Source of the DNA: JAKQIM01 sp964633225
GTDB lineage: Bacteria > Chloroflexota > Anaerolineae > Anaerolineales > UBA4823
Direction of reading: 5' to 3'
Length of the DNA stretch: 31,182 nt
NCBI GenBank assembly: GCA_964633225.1
Contig: CAZWFQ010000043.1
Span: forward strand, 1-31,182
The translations under genes were made by a program, and so were the position numbers. Of the stretch, positions 14,695-23,486 are shown piece by piece. The notes below the pieces were generated by a model, which was not told the DNA's origin, did not search any database, and was given only the letters and a program-made list of their open reading frames with translations. How positions within the stretch are numbered: position 1 is the first letter of the stretch; each line of letters begins with the position of its first letter.

Positions 14695-17012
14695 TTATGA
14701 TGGAAAGTGGTAAGGTATGTCAATCGGTAGTTGCAGGGTCACGCGCGTCCATTTGCTGGGCATGCTCTCGACTGCCAGGCTGCCGCCGATGACTGCCATG
14801 AGGGTGCTGTGGATGGCCAATCCCTGGCCTGTTCCGGCATGCTGGGTAGNNNNNNNNNNNNNNNNNNNNNNNNNNNNNNNNNNNNNNNNNNNNNNNNNNN
14901 NNNNNNNNNNNNNNNNNNNNNNNNNNNNNNNNNNNNNNNNNNNNNNNNNGCCATGAGGGTGCTGTGGATGGCCAATCCCTGGCCTGTTCCGGCATGCTGG
15001 GTAGGGGCGGATTCAATGATGCCGATGCCATCGTCCTGGATACTGATCTGGAGACCGTTCTGGCAGGTGATGGTGATGCCCAGGGTGAGGGGGGTATGTG
15101 AGCCGGATGGGCGGGCATGGCGGGCAGCATTGCGCACTGCCTCGCGGGCGGCATAAAACAGCACTTCGGCAGTCAGGGGCGATAAGGCGGCGGCTTGTGC
15201 TTCGGCCTGGGGCTCGACCTGCCAGTTCACCTGCTCAAAGGCTGAAGGGAATCCTTCTTCTACCATCTGCCGCAAGGCAGAGGGCAGGCCCAGGCGGGCG
15301 ATTTCGGGGACGGCGACGGTGGGCAGATCACGCAGCAAGGCGGCGACCTGGTGATGGACTTCGGACAAGGATTTGAGGGCCTCATCCTGCGCTGTTGAGC
15401 GGGTGGCCTGGCTGCTAAGGGCCAGCAGGGTGGTGTGCAGGCGGGGCAAGACCTCGTCATGCAAGACGCGCCGGGCGCGCTGGTCGATGACCTGGGACTG
15501 GGCCAGGTGCTGGCGTTGGAGGGCCATCAGGCGGCGGGCCATCTCGGCGCTGGCTTGCGAGTCGACCAGGCGTTCGCCCACCGATTGGGCCAGCTCGATC
15601 TCTTCTTGGGTATACAGGCTGCCAGTACGCTTTTCACCCAGCAGGAGGGCGCCAATCAGACCGCGCTCGCTCCACAATGGGACGGCTAAAACCGCGCCCT
15701 GGTATGTGGCCGGGTCAAGCGGCAGATAGGGGGCAGCGGGGGCCTTTAATTGAGAGGCCAGGTTGGTGATATCTGGCAGGGTGGGGGCCGTGTTTTGAAT
15801 GGGATAGGCCAGCCCTGGGCCTGCCAACGGCCCCAGCGGCCCCAACGGGATGAGGTAGGCCAGGCGCGTGTTGAGCAGGTCGGTGCAGAGGGCGTTGAAA
15901 GGGGCGGTGGCGTTTGGGGAGGCAGAGGCTTCAGGCCCAGAAACGAGCAGTTGGTCGTAAAGACGCTGGCTGGCCACGAAGGGCCGCAGGTTTTCGATAT
16001 AGCGTTCACGTTCAGCATATGAGCGCCAACTGAGCAGGGCATAGAATAAGGTCATGATCAGGGTGCTCAAGAGCACGGTGTAGGTGGGGCGCAGTGAGAA
16101 GACCAATGCCCAGCCCACCAACAGGCCGTAGCCGGCGGCGAGGATGATGGCACGCTGCCAGTAGCGGCGCAAGCCGAAGCGCGGCAGGGTTTTGCCGGTG
16201 AAAACCTCGTACGAGACGATGGCTTGCCCCACCAGAACGATCGCTGCGGCAATGATGGCCTGGATGACCAGGTCAAATTCGCCCAGGATCATGGGGGCAC
16301 TGTTGTACACCCCGCTGCGGGCAGTCTGGATGACCCAGAACAGGGCCCAGCCCACCAACAAGCTGACCAGGAGCATGGCCAGGGTGGCGATGACCAGCCA
16401 GGGGCGGGCGCGGCGGCGAGCCAGGTGGCCCATCAGGCGGTTCGGTTCGCCGGGGCGCAGCAGGGCATCCAGGGAGAGGCCCATGCAGGCCAACAGGTAG
16501 AGTGGATAGACCAGCACAAAGACTGGAATTCCGCCCAGGCTGACCATCTGGGTCATGCCAACCTGGGCCAGAGGGGCCGCCAGGAGGGTGACACTGAAGG
16601 GTGGCAGGGGATTGGCAACCAGGAGCAGGCCAATGGTGAGCAAGGCCAACAGGGTGGCGGCGACCAGGCCCGGTCGCTGGCGGCGGTGGATGGCCGAATG
16701 CGGGTCTTCCCAGTAGGCGGCATACCATAGCATGACCACGTACCAGGCATAGGGCAGGCTGACGAGGGGAATCCAGGCCACAGCGAGCCAAAAATACACC
16801 CCCGACCAATTGCCACCCAGCCCCAGGCCGATAACTGCCGTATGACTAAGGAAGAACAGCCCGCCCATCAACAGCCCGCCGCCGGCCAACCACAGGCCCC
16901 AGGTGCGGCGCTCGGCGTTGAGCAGCACGGTCAGCCCCAGCCAGAACATGAGGATGGTGTTGAAGAGGGAAAGGCTGATCAGGGCCCAATACAGGTACAG
17001 GTTGATGATCAT
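14695..17012 (-). CDS. Many-pass membrane histidine kinase with GAF domain (interrupted by a false gap)
   Basis: Residues 1-310 hold about nine membrane helices, about 350-490 are GAF-like (YQGAVLAVPLWSERGLIGALLLG), and His518 in RRVLHDEVLPRLHTTLLAL is a HisKA_3-type phosphorylation site. The ATPase domain has an N box REAVRNAARHARPSG and a G1 box DDGIGI. The 100 Ns at 14850-14949 are flanked by the same 55 bases. Merging the copies restores one frame through GTGQGLAIHSTLMAVIGG to VTLQLP and TAA at 14695-14697, giving 720 residues. Left unmerged, the frame shifts and the C terminus is wrong. ATG 17012 overlaps the phosphoesterase stop (ATGA) and has GGAGG 7 bases upstream. The probable partner is the response regulator at 18228. 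Confidence 0.9.
14795..15004. repeat. Exact 55-bp duplication flanking an N gap (assembly artefact)
   Basis: Bases 14795-14849 and 14950-15004 are identical over 55 positions and sit directly on either side of the 100-N spacer. This is what two overlapping contig ends look like when a scaffolder joins them without merging. Removing one copy and the Ns restores the kinase reading frame. Confidence 0.93.
14850..14949. other. Scaffold gap of 100 Ns (probably zero true length)
   Basis: The gap is of placeholder length and lies inside the ATPase domain of the histidine kinase. The matching contig ends imply that no sequence is missing. Confidence 0.95.
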
Positions 17013-18208
17013 CGGGACCCCTCCTGTTGCCCCAGCTCGAGCAAGACCAGCTCGGGCGGGCAAAGGAAGCGCACGCGCGGCAGGCCCAATCCCTCCATAC
17101 CAATGCCGCGGCTGATATATAAGGTGGTAGGCCCGACTTGATATTGGCCCATTTCGTACTGCTTGCCGTAGGCTGAGAGGGTGACCAGCGCACCGTAGAA
17201 GGGCAGGCGGATCTGCCCGCCGTGGGTGTGCCCGGCTAGATAGAGGTTGACATCCAGTTCGGATGCGGTCTCGATCAGGTCGGGGGTGTGGTAAAGCAGC
17301 AGGCTGTAGGCGCCGGCAGGCACCTGTGCCAGGAGGTCTTGCAGGGCAGCGGCATCTCGGGCACGCTGGCGGGTGTTGTTGACACCCAGGATGTAGATCG
17401 CCTGATCTTCGATCTCAAGGCGGAAAAGCTGGTCTTGCAGCAAGACGATATCCAGGCCGCTGAACATGGCCTGCACGCCGGCTTTGGTGTCTACGCCGGG
17501 AGTGCCGGTGACGGCATATACGCCCAGGGGGGCGTGCAGTTGGCTGAGCACGCTGCGGGTTTGCTGCCAGGTGGTGGAATCAGAAGCATAATCAACGTTG
17601 ACGTAGTCGCCGGTCAGCACGATCAGATCGGGCTGTAGGGCGGCGGCTTGATCTAAGACGGCTTGCTCGCGGCGGGTGATGTGCTCGACGTGCAGGTCAG
17701 ACAGTTGTAGGATACGCAGGGGCCGGTCTGGTAAAAATCCTGGTGCGGTGATGGGAACTGTGCTGACCCCCAGGCGGAACGGCTCAAAAATCATCCCCTG
17801 TACTTCGGCGGCGAAGATGCCCAGGTTTATCACAAGCAAAGAGGCCAGGCTGGTGTTAAGAATGCCCGGGTGCTGAGAGACCCAGCCGCCGAGCAGTTTC
17901 CCGAGCAAAAGGGCAAATGCCAGGGTCAGGCCAGTGCGCAAGAGGGTGATGGATAAGAAGGGCAGCTCAATCTTGCCGTAAGAAAGTCCCAGGCGCGGCA
18001 GAGCGGCCAACAGAGCCAGGTCAGCCGCGCAGAAGCCCAGGGCCAGCAGGGCGGCAGGCAGCCCCAGGCGTTGGGGAATGAGGGGCGGCGACCAGGCGCG
18101 CCCGGCCACTAACATGACCATGGGCACTAACAAAATGGAGATGAGCAGGCCGCGTTCTGCAAACACGCGGTTGGCGGCCATGTAGAAGTTCCAGACGATG
18201 TCAAACAT
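17009..18208 (-). CDS. Membrane-anchored metallophosphoesterase with a degenerate GNHD motif
   Basis: The 399-residue protein has about four membrane helices in residues 20-135, then a calcineurin-like phosphoesterase domain of the YkuE/LpxG kind. Metal ligands seen are Asp171-x-His173 in LQLSDLHVEH, Asp201 in VLTGDY, His307 in LLLYHTPDL, and His327-x-His329 in LAGHTHGGQI. The expected GNHD (metal Asn and catalytic His) is replaced by G235-T-P-G in YAVTGTPGVDT, read clearly from the DNA with no frameshift. Activity may be altered or lost, or a nearby residue compensates. It lies between the response regulator (19 bp gap) and the histidine kinase (4-bp overlap), so it is likely co-expressed with the two-component pair. 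The substrate is unknown. Confidence 0.88.
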   Translation of the reverse strand: MFDIVWNFYMAANRVFAERGLLISILLVPMVMLVAGRAWSPPLIPQRLGLPAALLALGFCAADLALLAALPRLGLSYGKIELPFLSITLLRTGLTLAFALLLGKLLGGWVSQHPGILNTSLASLLVINLGIFAAEVQGMIFEPFRLGVSTVPITAPGFLPDRPLRILQLSDLHVEHITRREQAVLDQAAALQPDLIVLTGDYVNVDYASDSTTWQQTRSVLSQLHAPLGVYAVTGTPGVDTKAGVQAMFSGLDIVLLQDQLFRLEIEDQAIYILGVNNTRQRARDAAALQDLLAQVPAGAYSLLLYHTPDLIETASELDVNLYLAGHTHGGQIRLPFYGALVTLSAYGKQYEMGQYQVGPTTLYISRGIGMEGLGLPRVRFLCPPELVLLELGQQEGSR

Positions 18209-18227
18209 TTAGATCACCCTCATCTGT

Positions 18228-18956
18228 TCATTCAAAGGGGCGCATCTCGCCCTCGTCATCCCAGGTGAGCATGCGCCCGGCCTGGACAATGATGGCGGCG
18301 CGGGTGCGGGCCACTTTTTCATCGGTGTTGGATTGGTTGAGACCCCACACAGCGTAGATCTGGCCGTTGACGCGGCTGATGGTGCGCTTGTCGCGAAAGC
18401 CCATGCGGGCGGCGATCTGCTCGTTGGTGAGGCCCTGCGCCAACAGGGCAGCCACCTGGCGCTCGTGCGGCTCAAGCAGGGCCAGGGGATCGTGTTCGTC
18501 TTTCTGACGCACTTCTTGGACGCGGGCTTCGATCTCAGGATCAATGAAGCTGCGTCCCGAGACCGCATCTTGCAGCAAGGGCAGGATCATATGCGGCAGG
18601 AGGTAGTTGGATTTGCGCACATAGGCATAATGGCTCAAGATGCCCGAGCGGCGGAAATCCCGGTAATAGGCGTCGTCATCCTGGATGGAGTAGAAGACCA
18701 CCGGCAGACGGGGAAACTCACGCCGGATGGCCACGGCAGCCTGGATGCCGTGCATGGCGCCGGCCAACTGCACATCCATCAAGACGGCAAAAGGCTCAGA
18801 GCCAGAGGGCGCGGGCTGGTATTCCAGGCAGAACTCGAGCGCTTCTTCGCCGCTGGGGCAGTCGTGCACCACGTGCAGGGCGCCGGTGGCATCCAGGCCC
18901 GACTTGAGGGCCGGGCGGAGCTTGGGATGGTCTTCAACGATCAAGATATTGAGCAT
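18228..18956 (-). CDS. Response regulator with LuxR/NarL-like HTH output
   Basis: The 242-residue protein is a receiver plus DNA-binding domain. The receiver (1-125) has the acidic pair in ILIVEDHP, phospho-acceptor Asp61 in AVLMDVQL, the Ser90 switch residue in VVFYS and a Lys in YVRKSNY. The output domain (about 168-225) reads LEPHERQVAALLAQGLTNEQ then IAARMGFRDKRTISRVNGQI, a LuxR-type recognition unit with a slightly unusual second half. The ATG at 18956 follows the upstream stop by 2 bp and begins the canonical receiver, so the longer open frame to 19127 is not used. Its likely kinase is encoded two genes downstream. Target genes are unknown; autoregulation of the operon and the expansin gene is possible. 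Confidence 0.92.
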   Translation of the reverse strand: MLNILIVEDHPKLRPALKSGLDATGALHVVHDCPSGEEALEFCLEYQPAPSGSEPFAVLMDVQLAGAMHGIQAAVAIRREFPRLPVVFYSIQDDDAYYRDFRRSGILSHYAYVRKSNYLLPHMILPLLQDAVSGRSFIDPEIEARVQEVRQKDEHDPLALLEPHERQVAALLAQGLTNEQIAARMGFRDKRTISRVNGQIYAVWGLNQSNTDEKVARTRAAIIVQAGRMLTWDDEGEMRPFE

Positions 18957-18958
18957 AT

Positions 18959-20100
18959 TCACCGGAACAGGATGGGGGTGACGATGAGCACGAATAGGGT
19001 CCAGATGACATAGGCCAGGGTGGCCCGGCTGAAGACGGTGTGCAGGCGCTCGGCCCAACCTTGCAGGCCGCCGCGCAGCAGGGTGACAACGACTGCCCCC
19101 AGGATGCCGATATTGACTACGTTCCAACCGATGATAACGGTGCGGTTGGGGGTCAGCCCGCCCAGGCCGGTACGGTAGACGACAGCCGCCAGGGCATACA
19201 GGCCCACCAGCGCTGCCAGGGCTGCCACCGCCAGGATGCCCTTGTGCAGCAGGTTTTTCAGGCGGGGAGAAAGGTCGGCGGTGCGCAGGGGGGTGGCGCC
19301 CAGCAGAAGCCCAATGATGCCGAATTCCATGATGTTGTATACGATCAGCACATCCCGGTCTGTAAAGGGAGCCAGGAAGTTGAAGGGAATGACGCAGACG
19401 TAAATGACCAGCACCAGGAGGGTCAACGGCAGCAGCAGGCGCATCATGGTGGTGATGAAGCGGCTGAGACCCTGGCTGAAGTCTTGCTCGGCGGGCGGTA
19501 GGTGCGGATCGTACATGGTGGCAATGGCCAGGAGAGGCAGCAGGCCAAAGCCGCCCAGGCCGATCAGGCGCAGGATGCTGTCTGGCAGGGTGATATCCAG
19601 GGCTTCAAAGAGGCCGATGGTGAGCGCGCCGAAGGCGACGCCGAAGATCAGGTACAGCCCGGCGGTCACAATGACCTCCAGAGACTTGGTGAGAAAGGCA
19701 AAGCGGCTGGATGCTTGCGAACGCCAGCCCAGCAAGGCCAGGCCCAAAGCGATCCAACACAGCAAGGGCAGGTGGATGGCCATCAGGTCAAGGTGCTGGT
19801 TCGTAGTCCAAAATATGTGTGTGTCTGCCATGAGCGTCCCGTAAGCCGAGACAANNNNNNNNNNNNNNNNNNNNNNNNNNNNNNNNNNNNNNNNNNNNNN
19901 NNNNNNNNNNNNNNNNNNNNNNNNNNNNNNNNNNNNNNNNNNNNNNNNNNNNNNAGCAGGTCATCAGGGGCCTGAGTTTGTAGATTGAGCAGGTCGGCGC
20001 GGAACTCGGCCTCTTCGTTGGCACGGCGGGCGGCCTGATAAAGAGTCTCCAGCCGCTGGGGATCGGATTGGGTGGATTGGATTTCGGGGAGATATTTCAT
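18959..20100 (-). CDS. Multi-pass membrane protein, DUF4153-like, split by a gap
   Basis: The part after the gap (to residue end at 18959) has about seven membrane helices and the stretch GGLTPNRTVIIGWNVVN, which resembles DUF4153-type membrane proteins. The part before the gap begins at ATG 20100 (AAGGAA 9 bases upstream) with a soluble helical N terminus, QRLETLYQAARRANEEAEF, and runs open into the Ns. The downstream frame is also open up to the Ns (..SAYGTLMADTH), so both pieces are best read as one gene with unknown missing length. They could still be two genes. An internal ATG at 19831 lies just past the gap but lacks a ribosome site. It leads the operon containing the response regulator. 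Function unknown. Confidence 0.6.
19855..19954. other. Scaffold gap of 100 Ns
   Basis: This run of Ns, also of placeholder length, lies within the membrane-protein gene. Unlike the first gap, its flanks share no visible overlap, so sequence is probably missing. Confidence 0.95.
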
Positions 20101-20151
20101 GGTAACTATTCCTTGGAATGTCTATGCTTGGGGGGGATTCAAGAAGAGAAA

Positions 20152-20168
20152 ACCGCAGAGACACAGAG
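20152..20168. repeat. Solo end of an ACCGCAGAG-type dispersed repeat
   Basis: ACCGCAGAGACACAGAG matches the end of the element inside the next gene at 14 of 17 positions and is followed by a run of ten or more T. It resembles the ACCGCAGAGACGCAGAG repeats scattered in many environmental bacterial genomes. No partner end is seen nearby. Confidence 0.55.
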
Positions 20169-20180
20169 TTTTTTTTTTAT

Positions 20181-20213
20181 CAATATTTCTAAGGCTTAGG
20201 ATAAACAATATTG
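20181..20213. other. AT-rich hairpin in a divergent promoter region
   Basis: Nested inverted repeats CAATAT/ATATTG (20181-20186, 20208-20213) and CTAAG/CTTAG (20189-20193, 20195-20199) lie in the 209-bp gap between two divergent membrane-protein genes. The gap also holds the solo repeat, a small AAGCAC-ACGA-GTGCTT hairpin (20225-20240) and a possible -10 TAGAAT (20284-20289) for the plus-strand gene. An operator is possible but untested. Confidence 0.3.
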
Positions 20214-20309
20214 GGTAGAACGTCAAGCACACGAGTGCTTAATCTTGGTGACTCAGGCGGTGGATGAGCGGGCCTCAAGTGGATAGAATGGGAAGTAGTG
20301 AGGTGAATT

Positions 20310-22004
20310 ATGAAAATCAAACATCTGTGGCGTCTGGTCTTGCTGGCCCTGCTGGCGGCCTGGGTCTTCGACCTGCTGTTCTGGGAGCGGTCGGTGGGGG
20401 TGTCTTATGCGTTGATGGTGCTGGTATTGTTGGTTGCAGGTCTGGGCCTGGCGTGGGGCGAGGGGGTGAGGCCGGCCTGGGGCAGCCTGGTGGCCTTGCT
20501 GCCGGTGGCTTTTTTCGCGTCAATGAGTGTCTTCCGTACTGAGCCTGTGACGCAGTTCCTTAACTACGCTATGAGCCTGGGGATGATGGCGATCTTGGCG
20601 GCGACCCTGGCAGGGGGCGGCTGGCTGCGCTATACGTTCATCGATCACCTGGTCAACCAGGCGATCCTGGGGGTGAAGACTATCGTCGGGCTGGGGACGG
20701 CGGTTTGGAAGCAAACAGCAGTGGCTCCAATAGAAAAACAGGTGATTCACCGCGGAGACGCGGAGAGCGCAGGGAAATTGGAGTATGAAGAGACCAGTGA
20801 TAAAGAAAAATTCGGCCTGCTCAGCGGCTCAGCGGTGCAAAACAAACCAAACAAGTTCTCTGCGGCGGCAGGATGGCTGCGTGGGGTGCTGCTGGCGGCA
20901 CCGCTGCTGCTGGTCTTTGGGGCGTTGTTGGCGCAGGCCGACGCGGCATTTGCGCAGGCCCTGAATGACTTGTGGGCGTTGTTCAGGATCGAGAATCTGC
21001 CGGAATATATCTTCCGAATGTTCTACGTGATCGTCTTGGGGTATGTGCTGGCGGGGGTCTATCTGTATGCCATCGCCGAAAGCCGCCAGGAGCGGATCAG
21101 CACAGATGCGCAGCAGCGCTTTCCCATCTTGCCGTTCACCGAGGCTTCTGTGGTGCTGGGCAGCCTGAACTTGCTTTTCCTGGCTTTTGTGCTGGTGCAG
21201 TTTCGTTATTTCTTCGGGGGGCAGGCCAATATCAACGTGGCTGGGTATACCTATGCTGAATATGCCCGGCGCGGCTTCAACGAGCTGGTGATCGTGGCGT
21301 TTGGGAGCTTGCTTTTGTTCATTGGCATGAGCAAGGTGACGCGGCGTACGACGGCAGCCCACCAGCGCATCTTTACGGGGCTGGGGGCAGGGCTGGCGCT
21401 GCTGGTGGCGATCATGCTGATCTCGGCTTTTATGCGTTTGCGGCTTTACGAGGCTGTGTACGGCTTCACTCGCCTGCGCCTGTATACCCACATCTTTATG
21501 ATCTGGCTGGGTGGATTGCTGGTGGTTTTGATCGCATTGGAGCTGTTCAAGCGCACGCGTTACTTTGCGCTGGCTTGCCTGGCGGCGGCGTTGGGCTTTG
21601 GGGCCACGCTGAACATTCTGTCGGTGGATGGTTTTATCGTGAATGCCAACGTGGGGCGTGCCGGTCAAGGCCAGGCGCTGGATGCCGCTTACCTGGCAAC
21701 CCTTTCGCCTGAAGCGATCCCGGTGTTGGTGGGGGCTTTTGAGAACCAGCGCCTGGATGCGGCGGTACACCGCCAGTTGGGCGCGGCGTTGGCCTGCCAG
21801 GCGACGCGCTCAGTCTACCAACCGGCGAGCTCCTGGCCCGAATTCCACCTGGGGCAGTACTGGGCCGCCCAACTGTTGGAGAGACTGCAAGATGAGCTGA
21901 CTGCTTACCCGCTGTCTTATACCGATCGGGCAGAGGTGATGGTGACGGTGGACGGTGCTCTTCAGCCTTGCTTTAGTGAGGATTACTACTGGATGGAAGA
22001 CTGA
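20310..22004 (+). CDS. DUF4173-like multi-pass membrane protein carrying an in-frame repeat insertion
   Basis: The 564-residue protein has roughly ten or more membrane helices and the blocks YTYAEYARRGFNELVIVAFG and VYGFTRLRLYTHIFMIWLGG that mark DUF4173 membrane proteins. The C-terminal 120 residues are soluble (AYLATLSPEAIPVLV onwards). Residues 147-176, starting HRGDAESAG, are encoded by a 90-bp palindromic element whose length is a multiple of three; they form a hydrophilic loop between membrane helices, so the gene stays intact. GAGGTG 4 bases before the ATG supports the start. It is divergent from the DUF4153-like gene and probably related in function. Biochemical role unknown. Confidence 0.85.
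   Translation: MKIKHLWRLVLLALLAAWVFDLLFWERSVGVSYALMVLVLLVAGLGLAWGEGVRPAWGSLVALLPVAFFASMSVFRTEPVTQFLNYAMSLGMMAILAATLAGGGWLRYTFIDHLVNQAILGVKTIVGLGTAVWKQTAVAPIEKQVIHRGDAESAGKLEYEETSDKEKFGLLSGSAVQNKPNKFSAAAGWLRGVLLAAPLLLVFGALLAQADAAFAQALNDLWALFRIENLPEYIFRMFYVIVLGYVLAGVYLYAIAESRQERISTDAQQRFPILPFTEASVVLGSLNLLFLAFVLVQFRYFFGGQANINVAGYTYAEYARRGFNELVIVAFGSLLLFIGMSKVTRRTTAAHQRIFTGLGAGLALLVAIMLISAFMRLRLYEAVYGFTRLRLYTHIFMIWLGGLLVVLIALELFKRTRYFALACLAAALGFGATLNILSVDGFIVNANVGRAGQGQALDAAYLATLSPEAIPVLVGAFENQRLDAAVHRQLGAALACQATRSVYQPASSWPEFHLGQYWAAQLLERLQDELTAYPLSYTDRAEVMVTVDGALQPCFSEDYYWMED
20748..20837. repeat. 90-bp palindromic (MITE/REP-like) element inserted in frame in a gene
   Basis: The left end CACCGCGGAGACGCGGAG and the inverted right end CACCGCTGAGCCGCTGAG match at 15 of 18 positions. 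The element has no coding capacity of its own and no clear target-site duplication. A further CTCTGCGGC at 20857 may mean the true right end is slightly further on. It translates as an in-frame peptide within the DUF4173-like protein. Confidence 0.7.
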
Positions 22005-22041
22005 ACATGAGGGTCAAGCTGATCTTGCCGGCGATCACCGA

Positions 22042-23361
22042 TCAAGATTGTTGAGGCGATAGATCGATGTCCAGGCGGCGCAGGCCGGGGGTGGCATAAA
22101 TCCAGAGCACCGAGGCGGCTTTGAGCAGGCCGATCAGGAAGAACAGGAAGGCCAAGCCGCGCCCGGGACCAGTGCCGAACCAGGGCCCCAGGCTGCGCGC
22201 CAGGAGGCCGCCAGAGCGCAGCAGCGGCTCCAGGAAACGGTCGGCCAGCAGGCTTGCTGCCAGGTAAGCGCAGAAGGTGCCCAGCTTGAGGGCGGCCTGT
22301 TTGAAGGCAAATATCCGCCCCTGGGCGGCATGCGGTACCTGGCCCTGCCAGATGGCCTCGGCCAAACTGGAAACGAAGGCCAGGGTAAAATGCGCCAGGA
22401 AGGCTGCCCCGGCAACGAGCGCCAGGCTGGGACGCAGGCCCATCAGGCAGAAGGCGAAGGCACTGAGCAGTTCGAAGAACAGCAGGCCCCATACCCGGCG
22501 CTTCGGCCCGCCCCAGGCGGTCATGAGCAGGCTGCCGGAGAGCAGCCCGATCCCGGCGACGGTGAGAGCGACACCCAACTCATCTGGCGTGGCAAATCCC
22601 AGTACCATGGGTGTCACCAGCACGCCGAACAAGCTCCATAAGAAGGTGAATAAAACCTGGTAACGCAGCAGGGTGAAAAGAGCCGGCTGCCGGTGAGGCG
22701 CAGGCTGGGCCGCCAGCATACGCCAGCCGGCTTGCAATTCGGACCACCAGGAAGATGGCTGTGTGGCCTCGTCTTGGGGCAGGGGAGAAGCCTCTTCCAG
22801 GCCGGGAAAACGCACAAAGATCAGGGTCAAGACGGCGGCACAAAAGGTGAGCAGATCGACCAGCAAGACGCCCGGCACCCCGATGGTAACCACCAATACC
22901 CCGGCGATCCCAGGGGCCAGGATATCTGCCAGGCCGCGCCCAAGCTGGAGCAGGCCGTTGACGCGGCCCAATTGATCGTGGGTGGTGGCCGAGGCGACCA
23001 GGGCGGTGTAGGCTGGCACTTGCAGGCTGCTGAAGGCGGAAGAGATGGCAGTGACCAGGAAAACGTGCCAGACTTGAATGTGGCCGGAGAAGAATAACAC
23101 CGCCAGGCAGAGTGTGCACAGGGCGGCACCGGTATCAGCCAGTGCCATCGTCCAGCGGCGGTTGTGACGGTCGATCCACACGCCAGCCAGGGGAGAAAAC
23201 AGGACCTGCGGCAGCACGGTGCAGAGAGCCACGAGGGCGAAGTTGCTGGCGGAGCCGGTGCGCCGGTAGAGCCAGACGCCCAGGGCAAACCCGCTCAGGT
23301 TGGAGCCGAAGACGGAGATGACCTGCCCGGCCCAGACGATGATGAAGTTGGTTTTGAACAT
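22042..23361 (-). CDS. MFS transporter of the EntS/macrolide-efflux (Mef-like) type
   Basis: The 439-residue protein has about twelve membrane helices. It begins FKTNFIIVWAGQVISVFGSN and has the motif-A loop GVWIDRHNRRWTMALAD, both typical of the MFS_3 group that includes the enterobactin exporter EntS and Mef macrolide pumps. It probably exports a small molecule across the cytoplasmic membrane. The ATG at 23361 has GGAGG (23368-23372) 6 bases upstream; an in-frame GTG at 23406 lies inside the leader hairpin and would add 15 residues. Its transcript starts from a near-consensus promoter about 120 bases upstream and runs through a large hairpin, so expression may be attenuated. Substrate unknown. 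Confidence 0.9.
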   Translation of the reverse strand: MFKTNFIIVWAGQVISVFGSNLSGFALGVWLYRRTGSASNFALVALCTVLPQVLFSPLAGVWIDRHNRRWTMALADTGAALCTLCLAVLFFSGHIQVWHVFLVTAISSAFSSLQVPAYTALVASATTHDQLGRVNGLLQLGRGLADILAPGIAGVLVVTIGVPGVLLVDLLTFCAAVLTLIFVRFPGLEEASPLPQDEATQPSSWWSELQAGWRMLAAQPAPHRQPALFTLLRYQVLFTFLWSLFGVLVTPMVLGFATPDELGVALTVAGIGLLSGSLLMTAWGGPKRRVWGLLFFELLSAFAFCLMGLRPSLALVAGAAFLAHFTLAFVSSLAEAIWQGQVPHAAQGRIFAFKQAALKLGTFCAYLAASLLADRFLEPLLRSGGLLARSLGPWFGTGPGRGLAFLFFLIGLLKAASVLWIYATPGLRRLDIDLSPQQS

Positions 23362-23384
23362 GGTATGCCTCCAGGTAATATAAA

Positions 23385-23436
23385 AGGTTTGGGGAGCAAT
23401 GATCACCCTGGCGGGTGGTGATTGCTCCCCAAACCT
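23385..23436 (-). promoter_or_regulatory. Large leader hairpin, possible transcription attenuator of the MFS gene
   Basis: A perfect 16-bp stem (23385-23400 with 23421-23436) is extended inward by several further pairs to a small loop. On the minus strand it is followed by TTTTATATT, a modest T-run, then the ribosome binding site of the MFS gene. It therefore sits between promoter and start codon and can act as a terminator. The in-frame GTG at 23406 lies in its apical part. Confidence 0.6.
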
Positions 23437-23450
23437 CTCTTAAACAAAAT

Positions 23451-23472
23451 CCCCAGCCAATGATGGCCGGGG
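23451..23472 (-). promoter_or_regulatory. Second leader hairpin upstream of the attenuator
   Basis: On the minus strand CCCCGGCC-ATCATT-GGCTGGGG can form an eight-pair stem with one G-U. It begins just after the predicted transcription start and 14 bases before the larger hairpin. No clear leader peptide with a good ribosome site is seen, nor a T-box consensus. Confidence 0.4.
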
Positions 23473-23486
23473 TGAACGGAAAAGGC

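Noticed and set aside
19855..19954. Second N gap as the same overlap artefact as the first
   Set aside because: The sequences on either side were compared and share no overlap, so missing sequence is more likely.
20829..21770. A 313-codon minus-strand frame opposite the DUF4173-like gene
   Set aside because: Gln/His/Arg-rich antisense translation with no motif; the plus-strand gene has convincing membrane helices and family blocks.
22005..22041. Terminator between the convergent DUF4173-like and MFS genes
   Set aside because: Only 5-bp imperfect arms (ATCTT/AAGAT) are present and there is no T-run on either strand.
23361..23480. T-box riboswitch or classical leader peptide before the MFS gene
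   Set aside because: No AGGGTGG-type T-box sequence and no ATG-initiated short frame with a Shine-Dalgarno were found; only the hairpins are supported.
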